A DNA stretch of 64,000 bases from Coptis chinensis (taxonomy: Eukaryota; Streptophyta; Magnoliopsida; Ranunculales; Ranunculaceae). The stretch is from positions 63,013,501 through 63,077,500 of the forward strand of contig CM027377.1 in assembly GCA_015680905.1 (NCBI GenBank), given 5' to 3'. The notes under the pieces were generated by a model. That model saw only the letters and a list, made by a program, of their open reading frames with translations, made no database searches and had not been told where the DNA came from. Below are positions 9,113-19,168 of this stretch, in pieces (the stretch's first letter is position 1; every line of letters begins with the position of its first letter). The position numbers and the translations under genes were made by a program.

Positions 9113-10301
9113 CCATTTCTCCCGCATTTAATATATCTCTGTCAACCAAGGATTTTCAGACAACTCATACTTCTCAATGATTGTACACTATCTTCTCTCA
9201 AAATCAGCAATCCTATACGAAAAAGAAATAGTGTTCTTCAACTCAGTTACCAATGTCTCAAATTTGGTAAAGGACATCTTCTCTTGGAATTTCTGCATAA
9301 TATGCCAAAGATAGTAACGATGACGAGTATTAGGGAACACTTTGGCAATAGCCGTAGTCATCGCTCTATCCTGGTCAGTGATGATTATAGTTGGTGCACA
9401 ACCACCCATGGCTGCAATCCAGGCCTTAAATAGTCATAAGAATGTATCTTCTGTCTCATCAAGCAACAATGCACAACCAAACTGAATCGACTGATAATAA
9501 TGGTTGACTCTAGTAAAAGGGGCAAAAGGCATGGAATATGCATTGGTACGATATGTGGTATCAAAAGACACAACATCCCCAAAATAGTCATACTGGCATC
9601 GAGACCTCCCATCAACCCAGAAAAGTTCACCGCAGTCCCATTTTCATCTAAATTAATAGAGTAGTAGAACCGGGGATCCTCGGCACTCTTCTGCATAAAA
9701 TATTTCAGCACGGCAGTTGCATCACTTTCTTTAGGCATCTTTATGGTCAAACCATAATGATGGTTCCAACAATCCTTCTATGTAAACCCAACTTCCTCTC
9801 CATGGAAAACAAATGCCACTTTCCCAACAGGTAAACTGTTATCACTAAACATCTCGGTCAAGCACTTCACTGCTTCAGGCATATGTTTGTTAGTTTTCAT
9901 GCAAATTCTCTTCGATGGGGTCACCAGACCGTGACTGACCTCGTATATCTCTTCATGTATTCTTTTCTTAATGTGAATTCTAGCTTGGCAACCACACCGG
10001 ATAGTTGATGTACTTCTTAATCGGACTTGATCTCTCTTGTTAGAAACCCCTTCACGTGAGCAAACCAGTAAACAACCACTAACCAAATCCACATGATTTT
10101 TTTCTTATACATCGTCCGAACAAGAGTCTCAAAGCCCTCTTATTGACTATACTCTTTGTAGTAAGTCTTTGCTTTGTCAACAGTTGTAAAAGTCATTCCT
10201 ATATAAGAAGCAGCTAATGTTTGCGTGCATTGAACAGGGGATTTAGTAGACGAAGACCCAACTACGCCTTCTTCGATATTAATTGATATCACTGTCTCCA
10301 T
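9113..10301 (-). pseudogene. FAR1-related (FRS) gene, N-terminal part
   Basis: Starting from METVISINIEEG at 10301, the minus strand encodes in order three blocks. First is the FAR1 DNA-binding region (SYIGMTFTTVDKAKTYYKEY, then LVCSREGVSNKRDQVRLR and CGCQARI...HGLVTPSKR). Second is the start of the MULE transposase core (DATAVLKYFMQK.AEDPRFYYSI). Third is FGDVVSFDTTYRTNAYSMPF, then AMGGCAPTIIITDQDRAM and FPNTRHRYYLWHI. The two core aspartates (FDTTY, TDQD) are present. The coding frame is broken by stops near 10140 and 9778 and by frameshifts near 9600, so it is a pseudogene. It resumes at 4779 beyond the CACTA element. FRS proteins are nuclear regulators related to FAR1/FHY3. Confidence 0.85.
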
Positions 10302-11531
10302 TTCTATAAATCGAAAAAATTTAAAATATAAATAACTTAAACAGATAAAAATCCCAATGTACATAAACAGTGTAAATAACTTAAACAGAAGAAAATCCCA
10401 ATTAATGCTAGTTAAAACTCTGACAAAGTTCAAAACTCTGACAGAGTAAACCGAAAATGCTAGTTAAAACTCTGACAGAGTTCATCGAAAATGCTAGTTA
10501 AAACTCTGACAGAGTTCAAAACTCTAGGTGACAGAGTTCACCGAATATGCTAGTTCAAAACTCTGACAGAGTTCACCAAAAATGCTAGTTAAAACTCTGA
10601 CATAGTTCAACGAATATGCTAGTTAAAACAGTATAATAGACAATATTTGTGTATGTCATATATTCAAACAATATTAAGTAATGTTTAAACAATATTTGAG
10701 CATTTCATATTCAAGGTAATTACTCAAAACAAGCTTATGTTTTTAAACAAATTGATTTTGCCAATATTTATGGCTTCTGCTTTTGTATATGAATTATAGC
10801 TATGAATTATGGCTTCAAACAAATATGTGGACAACTGAAAAACCAATTTTTGCCAAACCAGTTAAAAACCATCGTGAAAGTATGTACTTACAGTTCATTT
10901 TATAGCTGTTTCCTGATGAACTCCTTGGTGTGCGCAGCCACTTTATTAGTTTTTGAATCAAACTCGAAATCAAAATGTGAATCAAACTCAAAATCAATTC
11001 GTGAATCAATTCGTGGGTTTGGAAATTTTAGGTTATGAATTATAGCTATTGTTATTGATTTTGGGTTATGAATTTTGGGAGAAGAAGAACCCAATTTGGC
11101 GTTTTTTCCCTTTTTTTCGTTTTTTTTGTTTTTGAAATATTTTGAAATTTTGCGATTTTTGAGTGAATTAGATCTGATGATCTAGAGAAGAGATCCAAGG
11201 GACCAGGAGCGGAGTGAGATAAGGGTGGCACTATAACTGTGTCACTATAGCCTATATATATATATATATTTCTTTAGCAATTAAGCAACCTAAATTTTGT
11301 AGGAACTTGCAAATTAGGTAATAGTAATTCAAGTAGTATAAACTACCAAAAATTCTTCTCACCATAAAATTTCCTTAGAGTAATTCCAGATCCTTGTTAT
11401 TACATGCTCAAGAGTTTAGGCATGGGTACGAATTTTTGTTCAAGCTATACGACAACATAATTTTGTGAGCAAGGTATTGATACAGGAGTAGGTTTAGTAT
11501 TGTGTCTTGCATACATAACAACAAATTTACT
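10302..11531. other. Upstream region of the FRS pseudogene, no gene
   Basis: AT-rich sequence with a 226-bp minisatellite (10404-10629), several small open frames without recognisable motifs, and an AT microsatellite near 11250-11270. The purine-rich segment at about 11185-11225 could be an old leader exon, but nothing supports it further. Confidence 0.45.
10404..10629. repeat. Minisatellite upstream of the FRS start
   Basis: Five to six imperfect copies of a unit like AATGCTAGTTAAAACTCTG plus ACAGAGTTCACCGA, about 35-55 bp each because some copies hold an extra CTCTGACAGAGTTC. CTCTGACAGAG is a perfect palindrome of 5+5 around the central base, so each copy can form a short hairpin. The array begins about 100 bp upstream of the inferred start codon. 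Confidence 0.85.
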
Positions 11532-11741
11532 TTTATCACTAACCCGCCAGATCGCAACCCTTAATCGACAGCCTGACCAACATCAAGAGCGTGAACCATG
11601 AGTAGTATCAGACAATTTCGATGATAAGGAGTTATACAACCACCCCGAGAAAACAGGTGTTGGGAATTTGGATTAAAAATAGAACAACCCAAATTTCACA
11701 ATGGTTTACAACCAGATGAATTGATAGATTAGTTTGGTACA
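11532..11741 (+). pseudogene. Ty3/gypsy relic: gag, N-terminal part
   Basis: Translation gives LTRQIATLNRQPDQHQEREP, a stop, then VVSDNFDDKELYNHP, and after a frameshift WEFGLKIEQPKFHNGLQPDE followed by LID*FGT. This is the gag region before and at the start of the retrotransposon gag domain in chromovirus-like Ty3 elements. It is cut at 11741 by a solo LTR and continues at 13355 (VEEVMEFKN). The 5' LTR of the relic is not recognisable upstream. Confidence 0.75.
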
Positions 11742-13349
11742 TGATAACTGGTTTAATTTAGATGTGTAATGATAATGAGAATGATGGAATGAGTATATGG
11801 ATGATAATGGATGATGGATGTCGTTGGTCTAAACTAAACAAGAATCGAAACCTAATTATCCCTCAATGAGTAAAAGATGAGTAGGATATCGTTCCACTTC
11901 TAATAAGTTGTAGTAATTATGAAGGACGAAAAATGGAAAGGGGGCTTGAGAGATTAAAAATGATGGTTGTAAAGATTGTAAATTAAACTAATGCTAAGCT
12001 AAACTAGACTAAACTATTGAGAATAAAAGAATATATGAGAGAGAATTCAAGAGAATTAAATCCACCAATACATTTGATCCGTGACCTTTTGCTCCATGGT
12101 TATTCTCACAAGTAGCCTACAATTAAGCAATCAAACAAGTGTTGATGCCTTATTAGATGAAACATTGTTAACAATTATTTATACTTAAAGTTGTTCCAAT
12201 GTTTATGGTACTAATATCTTCTTTCCTTTTATGTAAGTTTAGACAACTATTTAATGTATAACTGATAGCAACATCAAGGAGTACTTCCCAATTAGGCAAC
12301 CATTTAATGAATCACCACTTAAGGCAAACATAAAGAATACTTCCCCTGGGTAGCCACTCCCTGAGCCCCTTCTAGATTAACACAAAGAATACTTCCTTAA
12401 CTATAAATAACTATACTACTAGAAGAAAAGTAATTAAAGAACACTACCATGATATATATTAAATTGCAAAACATAAACCCTATTATATATACACTTCCAT
12501 CTCCTAGTGTGGGCAATATGACTAATAACTAACAACATAAAGAACTAACTTGAATGGAGAACACCATAAACCAAAAGAATCATTGAACCTAATCACTGAC
12601 TTCATTTCCTCCCTTGAAGGAGAAGGATTAGCCTTTCATGAAAAAGGAAAAACAAGAAGAAGAAGAAGGAAAAAAAAACATAAGAGACTAGGGAGGTTAA
12701 TTTATTAAGACTTGGCTAGTGAAAACTAAATATTTTATTATTAACCTCTCTTTGTTTCAAGTTCTGGAGACAAGAAAACTGAATGTGAATTGACGATTAC
12801 AACTGGCACTAAGGTGCTCCTTATATAGGGGTTGCAATGAGCTTTTGAAACATCTCAAACATGGGCTTTTGGACCTAATGTCATATTACATATTGATCTC
12901 CTTCCGATTATAGGTTTTGTTTCTAAAAACATTAAAGAGGTGAGGTTGTAGGTCGGTTCTATGCGTCTGGAAGCACGAGACAGTGTATTTCCATGCTTCC
13001 TAAACGCATAAGTCTATTTTCCCTATTTTGCTTCATCTTTTGCGAGTTTTGGTTCAAGTAACAGGTCCATTTGCTTTGGACTTCTAAATAAGCTTTAATA
13101 CAGGTTCAAGTCCTATATTTTCATATCTTTAAAACCTTAAGCCTTCCCTGTAATTATCGATGAGCTCCCATGTGATCCTTACTGTTCCAAATTGCTCTTT
13201 TTTTTCTCCCTTTTTCTCTAATATTTTGCAACACTTTCTTTTTCACCTGTAAAGTCATAAAACATAACTTACAAGCTTGATTAATCTACTGAGAGGGCCA
13301 AACAAGAGGTATAATTGAGGGTTCAAATACACCTTTTGAGCACTTATTA
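11742..13349 (-). repeat. Solo LTR no. 1 inside the gypsy gag
   Basis: A 1.6-kb block with TGATAACTGG at its plus-strand left end and CACTTATTA at its right end (TG...TA, from CA). It is flanked by 5-bp repeats GTACA (11737-11741) and GTATA (13350-13354) differing at one base. Removing it restores the gag frame (FGT/VEE). The same family is seen at about 16216-17868. No internal sequence is present, so it is a solo LTR left by recombination. Its orientation is taken from the TGATAAGTGC end, which is typical of the 5' end of such LTRs. Confidence 0.8.
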
Positions 13350-13354
13350 GTATA

Positions 13355-13995
13355 GTTGAGGAAGTAATGGAATTCAAAAACCGGTTGCACGCACTAGTCG
13401 CAACTCGATTTCATGGTCGTGTTATGGCTAGGTGGCAATAATTGAAGGTTACATGTGTGCGACAAGGTAAACCTAAAATTGTTGAATGGGAAAAACTAAA
13501 GAAACATCTTCATGCAGAATTTTTACCTTTCAATTATAGTCGCGAATTGTACCAGCGATTCCAATATTTACGCCAATGGTCAAAATTATCAAAAAAAAAA
13601 TGGTCAAAAACTGTGGATATAGACCAAAGAGTTTTATGAGCTAGTGGTTCGTGTGGACCTTATTGAATCTAGTGACTAATTGGCTTCACGCTATATTGGG
13701 GGATCTCGAGGCAATTTTATGGATGCCTTATATGTGTTTGATGTTTTTTATGTGTCTAAAGCTCATCAACATGCATTAAACTTGGAGAAGCAATTGAACC
13801 ATCGGGGTAGTGGTCCTCCAAATCCCACACCCAATGCACCTATAACCAGGTCACGTGCACATGAGGCTATTGCTCGCAGTCCTACTTCGGTTAAGTGTTA
13901 TCGATGTGGTGAAGTCGGTAATTATACCAATAGTTGTTCTAAGCCGCCAGCTGATCAACTCCCAAATGTGCATTTTATTACCATTATATTACTGC
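13355..13995 (+). pseudogene. Ty3/gypsy relic: gag domain and zinc knuckle
   Basis: The gag domain continues with VATRFHGRVMARWQ, KPKIVEWEKLKKHLHAEFLP and LYQRFQYLRQWSKL, then ASRYIGGSRGNFMDAL and AHQHALNLEKQLNHRG. A zinc knuckle CYRCGEVGNYTNSC follows, in which the usual histidine is Asn. Stops and at least one frameshift (about 13630-13680) break it. Gag would form the particle core. The relic is continued downstream after further insertions. Confidence 0.85.
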
Positions 13996-14739
13996 ATTAC
14001 ATCCCTTTTTACGTTTAATGAAAAAATAACTCATAACTTTTATTGTCTTTTTCATGTTACAAAGAATTCCATACCACTTATCATAAAAGTTGTATCTTAG
14101 CATCAAAAGGAGCCTTAATCATGCTTATTATGAAGACCAGAAGCTGCTATGCAAAAGTGTTGAGGATGGAGGTCAAAGGTCAAAGTCAAAGGTCAAGGTC
14201 AAAGGTCAAAGCCCTCAACTCAAAAGACCAGAGATGGAGGTCCTTAGCACAAAATATGGGATTCTCCAAAACCTATCTTGATCAAAAGAAATCAAAAAGC
14301 AAAAGCATAAAGTAAAGTGTGAGGTGTCTTAAATGTAATGGAGAAGGGCAAATCAGTAAAAAGCATAAAATAAGGGTATATAATATAAAATTTAGGGAGA
14401 GAGAAGGCACCTAGACTTAATCTAGTGTCATGTAGGATTTAATTTCTAGTCTTTTATTTTTCAAGTCCTTTTTACTTTATTGTTCTTCATTTCATTTCAG
14501 TCTTGTTATTTGCATTGTTAATCAATCAACCAATCTTTCTTTTTGTGTTATTTCTTTAAATCAATCTTTCCATTACTTCAATGTTTGTGTTTACATCTTC
14601 CATTCAACAAGTTTTTTATGTTCTTCATGTTCTTCATTCAACTAGAAACTAAACAATACTAAAGAGAAACTACCTTCCTTCTTCTAAAACTCCCAATCAT
14701 TCCACTCCAAACAATTTATGGTGAACCTCACTTCTAATC
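13996..14739. other. Probable insertion in the gypsy relic, unclassified
   Basis: It lies between the gag zinc knuckle and the acidic linker of the polyprotein, where no such sequence is expected. It contains a short tandem run of GGTCAAA and AGGTCAAGG units (14177-14220), and a T-rich second half with a sequence style like an LTR or TRIM. No clear ends or duplication were found. Confidence 0.4.
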
Positions 14740-14869
14740 TTTTGAAGATACTCACACTTACTACCACTTCACCAGCAACTGGTAAAATTTTATTTGCCGA
14801 AAATGAGGATGTTGGTGATTTTCTAGGTGCTCCTATACTTGATGTGGGGAATGATGATGTATATATATA
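14740..14869 (+). pseudogene. Ty3/gypsy relic: acidic linker before protease
   Basis: The frame reads FAENEDVGDFLGAPILDVGN and then DDVY, the acidic linker that precedes the protease in this polyprotein. It stops at the TA-rich site where the MITE-like element sits, and it resumes as EELVQRDKGELLVVRR at 16020. Confidence 0.65.
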
Positions 14870-15990
14870 CAGCTTGGCTCTTAAGCGGACTGATAAATAC
14901 GGACTTCGAACGGACTCAAGAATCTCACGTGTCTCGTTTGGTATTTAAGTTTGGCTAAGAAAATATAACTAAAAGTTGGGTCCCATAGACAAGCAAAAAC
15001 TACTTAATCCTCTTACTTTCTCTCTCCGTTATTCCAGTTCTCTTTCACTCCACTTATGTTTTTTAATCTGCTGATACCTTACTGCAAAAATTAAAGTCAT
15101 TTTCTTTCTTCGTAACAACAATGCCCACTACAAAAATATTCATTAAAGCTTGAAAAAATTATTCTCGAATCTTAGAGCAACATTCATCATTAAGCTTTTG
15201 TAGTGTAACAAAATCACAAAGGGAAAGACTGATCAATTTACACTCTATTATAGATAGATTTGTTTAAATTGATAGATTTAAACCAAGTAATTAATACGAT
15301 ACTCATACACTAACAGAGACTAAGTTTTACAGTTTTGGTTTTAGTGTAAAAGCGGGGTTGATGTTGCAGCTCATACAGAAATCTTTGAGGATGCGATGCA
15401 ATAACTTTCTTAATGAAAAATCGACAAATTACTATTGCTTCCTCATTTATTAACTTATGTCAATCATTGATATTCCCATTCATTAATTAACTTTACAATC
15501 TTGGACTAAATTGAAAAACCTGAAATTTATTGCTAAAAATGTACCACTCGAAAAAATGTTTAAATTTCAGACTTTTATTCTTCAACATCACCTAATTCAA
15601 ACCAACAGAATGTTACTAATTCGTAAACCAATTGAAAATCATAAATCAACCCATCCGAATATGAGAAGTTACTAAACAACCAATAATCTTCTACAATCAA
15701 CAGGGAAAATCTATAATAAAGGAGATGGAAAAGAAACACTGAATGGGAAGTATCCATGAAAGAAGAGATGAAAACAGAAAAACAGTGGAGTGAAAGACGA
15801 GAGTCTAGGAGAGAGATGAGAGAGAGAGAGAGAGAGAGAGAGCCGTCTCATGAAAATGGAGCAAATATAGGAGAGTTGTTTTATATTTGGTAGGGGGGTT
15901 GTTATTTTTGTTAAGACTCATGTGAGATTCCTTTTTAAGTTTGAGTCCGTTCGAAATCCTTATTTATCAGCCCACTTAAGAGCCAAGCTC
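14870..15990. mobile_element. MITE-like element with about 60-bp inverted ends
   Basis: The left end (AGCTTGGCTCTTAAGCGGAC from 14871) and the reverse complement of the right end (AGCTTGGCTCTTAAGTGGGC up to 15990) stay alignable for about 60 bp, to GAATCTCAC(G/A)TG. The flanks are TATATATA on both sides, so the target duplication could be a TA dinucleotide or a 9-bp TATATATAT. Long inverted ends favour a Mutator-like non-autonomous element over Mariner. The interior (about 1 kb) holds no gene; a GA microsatellite lies at 15814-15841. It interrupts the gypsy polyprotein between DDVY and EELV. Confidence 0.75.
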
Positions 15991-16017
15991 TATATATATA
16001 TATATATATATATATAT
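15991..16017. repeat. (TA)n microsatellite at the element border
   Basis: Thirteen TA units directly abutting the right inverted end. The left border has only four to five, so the tract has expanded at one side. Confidence 0.9.
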
Positions 16018-16215
16018 GAAGAACTAGTTCAGCGTGACAAGGGTGAACTTCTTGTTGTCCGTCGTTTGTGTTTTTATCCAAAAGAGCTTGAGGGAGATGG
16101 GTGGTTGCAAAACAATATTTTTCAGTCCACATGTACCATTTAGGGGAAGTATGCAAGATCGTGATATACTCGAGCAGTTGTGAGAATGTTATTTCATCTT
16201 AGGCAGTTAACAGCC
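16018..16215 (+). pseudogene. Ty3/gypsy relic: protease, N-terminal part
   Basis: EELVQRDKGELLVVRRLCF, then EGDGWLQNNIFQSTCT, then after a shift VCKIVIYSSSCENVIS. The expected aspartic protease site is IIDSGSCENV. Here the catalytic Asp codon reads TAC (Tyr) and a nonsense codon follows, so the enzyme is dead. A solo LTR interrupts it after about 16215, and the frame resumes at 17870. Confidence 0.8.
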
Positions 16216-17868
16216 TTAGTTTTGGAGTGGAATGGAAATAGGTAAAGAATATGATGGATGATGGATGTCGTTGACCAAAACTATAGAGGTCAAAACCTAA
16301 TTATCCCTCTATGAGTAAAAGATGAGTAGGATATCGTTCCATTTTTAAGTTGTATTGTTAATAAGGACAAGATTTGAATGAGTGTTTGAGGGATTAAAAA
16401 CTATTATTGTAGAGATTGTGAATTACTACTGCTAAGCTAAACTAAACTAATGATTTATTATATGAGAGAGAATTCAAGATATTTGAATCCACCGATACCT
16501 TTGATCCGCGACCTTCTGTTTCATGGTTGTTCTCACAAGTAGACTACAATTAGGCCATCAAGCGAGTGTTGATGCCTTCTTGGACAAAACCTCGTTAACA
16601 CTTATTTCTACTTAAGGTTGTTCCTATGTTTATGCTATTAATATCTTCTTTCTTTTTATGTATGCTCAGACAGCCATTCAATATATTACCAAGAGCAACA
16701 TCAAGGAGTACTTCCTAATTAGGCAGCCATTCAATGAATCACCACTTAAGGCAAACATAAAAAATATTTCCCTTAGGCAGCCACTCACTGAGCTACCCCT
16801 TCTAGGGCAACACAAAAAATATTTCCCTAACTCTAAAGTATTACACTACTAGAATAAAAGTTAAGAACACTAGCGTGATATTAATATTACAAAACATAAA
16901 TCCTACTATATACTTCCATCCCCTGGTGTGGGCAATGGACCTAATAACTAAAAACATCAAGAACTAATCTAATTGGAGAACACCATGAACCAGAAGAATC
17001 ACCAAACCCTAAGCACCAACTTCATCTCCTCCCTTGAAGGAGAAAATTAGCCTTCCATCAAGAAGGAAGAACATGAAGAAGAAGAAGAGAAGAAGAACAT
17101 AAGACTATGGAGATTAATTTATTGAGACTTAGCTAGTGAAAACTAAATCTCTTATTATTAACCTATCTCTACCTCAAGTTCCGAAGAAAAGAATGAATGA
17201 ATGAATGTGAATTGACAATTACAACTGGCACTGAAGTGCTCTATTTATAGGGGTTATAATGAATTCTAGAAACATCTCAAAGTATGGGCTTTTGGACCTA
17301 GTTTCCTATTACATCTCGACCTCCTTCTGCTTCCATCTTCATTTCCATATACGTAAAAAGGTAGAACTGCTGAGTCGGTTCCATGCACATGGACGCATGG
17401 GATAGAACGAATCCATGCGTCCCAGACACATGAGTCTATTCTCATAACTCTACTATATCAGGTCCATGCGTTTGGACGCATGGGTCAGTACAAATCCATG
17501 CGTCCCAAATGCATGAGTCTGTTTTTCTCTTTTGTTCCATCCTTCATTTCTCTTTTATGGGCTTTGATCCAAGTAACGGGTCCTCTTGCCTTAGGCTTCC
17601 AAGTGAGCTCTAAAATAGGTCCTAGTCCTATCTTCTTATAGCTTCAAAACCTTAGGCCTTCTTCATAATTATCCATGAGCTCCAATGTAATCCTTAATGC
17701 TCCGAATTGCTCCATTTTGCCCCTTTAACTCTAATATTTGGCAAAACTCTCTTTTTTACATGTAAAATCATAAAAGACAACTTACAAGTACTATTAGTCT
17801 AATAAGATAGCTAAACAAGAGGTATAACTAAAGATTAAAATATTAATACACTTTTTGAGCACTTATCA
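16216..17868 (-). repeat. Solo LTR no. 2 (same family as 11742-13349)
   Basis: It aligns over most of its length to solo LTR no. 1, for example GATGGATGTCGTTG, GAGTAGGATATCGTTCCA, GCAACATCAAGGAGTACTTCC and the right end GAGCACTTATCA. It lies in the protease frame (SCENVISS.AVNS / VQKLNLPTEKHP). The right border is clear (CTTATCA, 17868). The left border is not, because the terminal 60 bp or so differ from copy 1, so no duplication is claimed. It carries an extra repeated segment with CCATGCGTCC motifs at about 17380-17520. Confidence 0.75.
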
Positions 17869-17869
17869 G

Positions 17870-18907
17870 CGGTACAAAAACTTAACTTACCTACTGAAAA
17901 ACACCCAACATTGTATAATCTGATGTGGCTCAAGAAGGGAATAGAGGTAACAATGTCTAAGCGTTGTTTGGTTAACTTTTCGAGTGGTTATAAATATATT
18001 GATAAAATGTGGTGTGATGATGTGATCACAAATTAATGAATGTTTACCATTTATTATTGGGTAGGCCATGTCAATTTGATCGTTGAGTTTCTCATGATGG
18101 GTGGCACAATATTTATAGCTTTATGTTCGATGGCGTTAAAATTGTGTGGGTACCTAGTAAGGATACTGCTACAGTTGTGCCACCAGCTCCGAAATCGACT
18201 TGCCTAGTTATGTGTAGTTTTCAGACTAAGTTATTGGCTTCTGGCCGTGTGTTCATTTTGAGCTGTGAATCCTATAATCTAATGGGCGGCTGTACAAGAT
18301 TGTGTCCAAGGATTTGTTACATAAATTTTTGGATATCTTCCAATAATTTGCCTGCTAGTCTACCTCCCATGTGGGATATACAACACCAAATTGATTTGGT
18401 GCCAGGTTCCAAAATTCTCAACATACCACATTACGGAAAGAGCCCAAAAGAACATGCAAAATTATAGAGACAGGTTACAAAACTTCTTCAAAAGGGCCAG
18501 GGTTTGTACGAGAAAGTTTAAAAGTTTAAGTCTTTGTGTAGTACTAGCGTTGTTAGTCCCTAAAAAGGATAGCAGTTGGCAGGTGTGTGTCAACATCAGC
18601 GGCATTAATAAGATTACTGCCAAGTATTGTTTTGATATTCCTTGGCTCGACTTTCTCCTTGATCAATTACATAGGTCTATGTTTAACAAGCTCGACTTAA
18701 AATCTGGATACTACGTACCAAATTCGTATCGTATTGGGATGAGTGGAAGACAACGTTTAAGGCGAAGGAAGAGTTAGTTATGCCTTTCGACATCTCCATT
18801 GCACCTACCATATTTATGCACGTGATGAACCGGCTAGGTGTTGATCCGATTTTGGGGAAGTGTGTGGTAGTAGATTTCAATGATATTTTGGTTTATAGCC
18901 CAGATTA
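17870..18907 (+). pseudogene. Ty3/gypsy relic: protease end and reverse transcriptase
   Basis: The block begins KLNLPTEKHPTLYNLMWLKK with KRCLVNFSSGYKYIDK (end of protease). From about 18360 it continues with RT sequence: DIQHQIDLVPGSKI, PHYGKSPKEH, LLVPKKDSSW, NKITAKYCFDIPWLD and [10 protein letters not shown]. It ends [14 protein letters not shown], where the catalytic YxDD-type box reads FNDI, so one Asp is lost. Stops and frameshifts are frequent. RT breaks off at 18907; RNase H and integrase are not found downstream. It belongs to the Ty3 lineage, probably a chromovirus. Confidence 0.85.
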
Positions 18908-19163
18908 GTGGTGCCATTTGTTTTTCCAAATTCTAATTTTTCCGATTTGCAATCCGAAATATTGCCAAATTTGGCAATGATATATGAATTTCAATATCCA
19001 AAATTCTTATGTCCGGATTTTTCTAAAATAAATTGGATCGGATGTGTTTTCAAAATATGATCCGATTCGATATCCGATTTGCCGAAAACAATCTTATCCA
19101 AAATTTCTGAATGTACTCCCGATTTGTTAACACATTTTGACATACTTATAGTTAATAAGTTAG
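18908..19163. other. Spacer between gypsy RT relic and Athila-like LTR
   Basis: This stretch is rich in ATCCGATT, CGGAT and CCAAAT words in both orientations (for example GGATCGGATG and GATCCGATTCGATATCCG). It has no reading frame. It could be part of a hAT-like MITE; no ends are resolved. Confidence 0.4.
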
Positions 19164-19168
19164 GTTAC

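Noticed and set aside
16018-16143. Small ORF with poly-Ile/Tyr run as a gene
   Set aside because: The IYIYIY run is the TA microsatellite, and the remainder is the gypsy protease relic.
11742-17868. The two 1.6-kb similar blocks as the LTR pair of one retrotransposon
   Set aside because: The sequence between and beside them is a continuous gag-protease polyprotein that resumes in register across each block, and block 1 has its own 5-bp duplication. They are separate solo LTRs.
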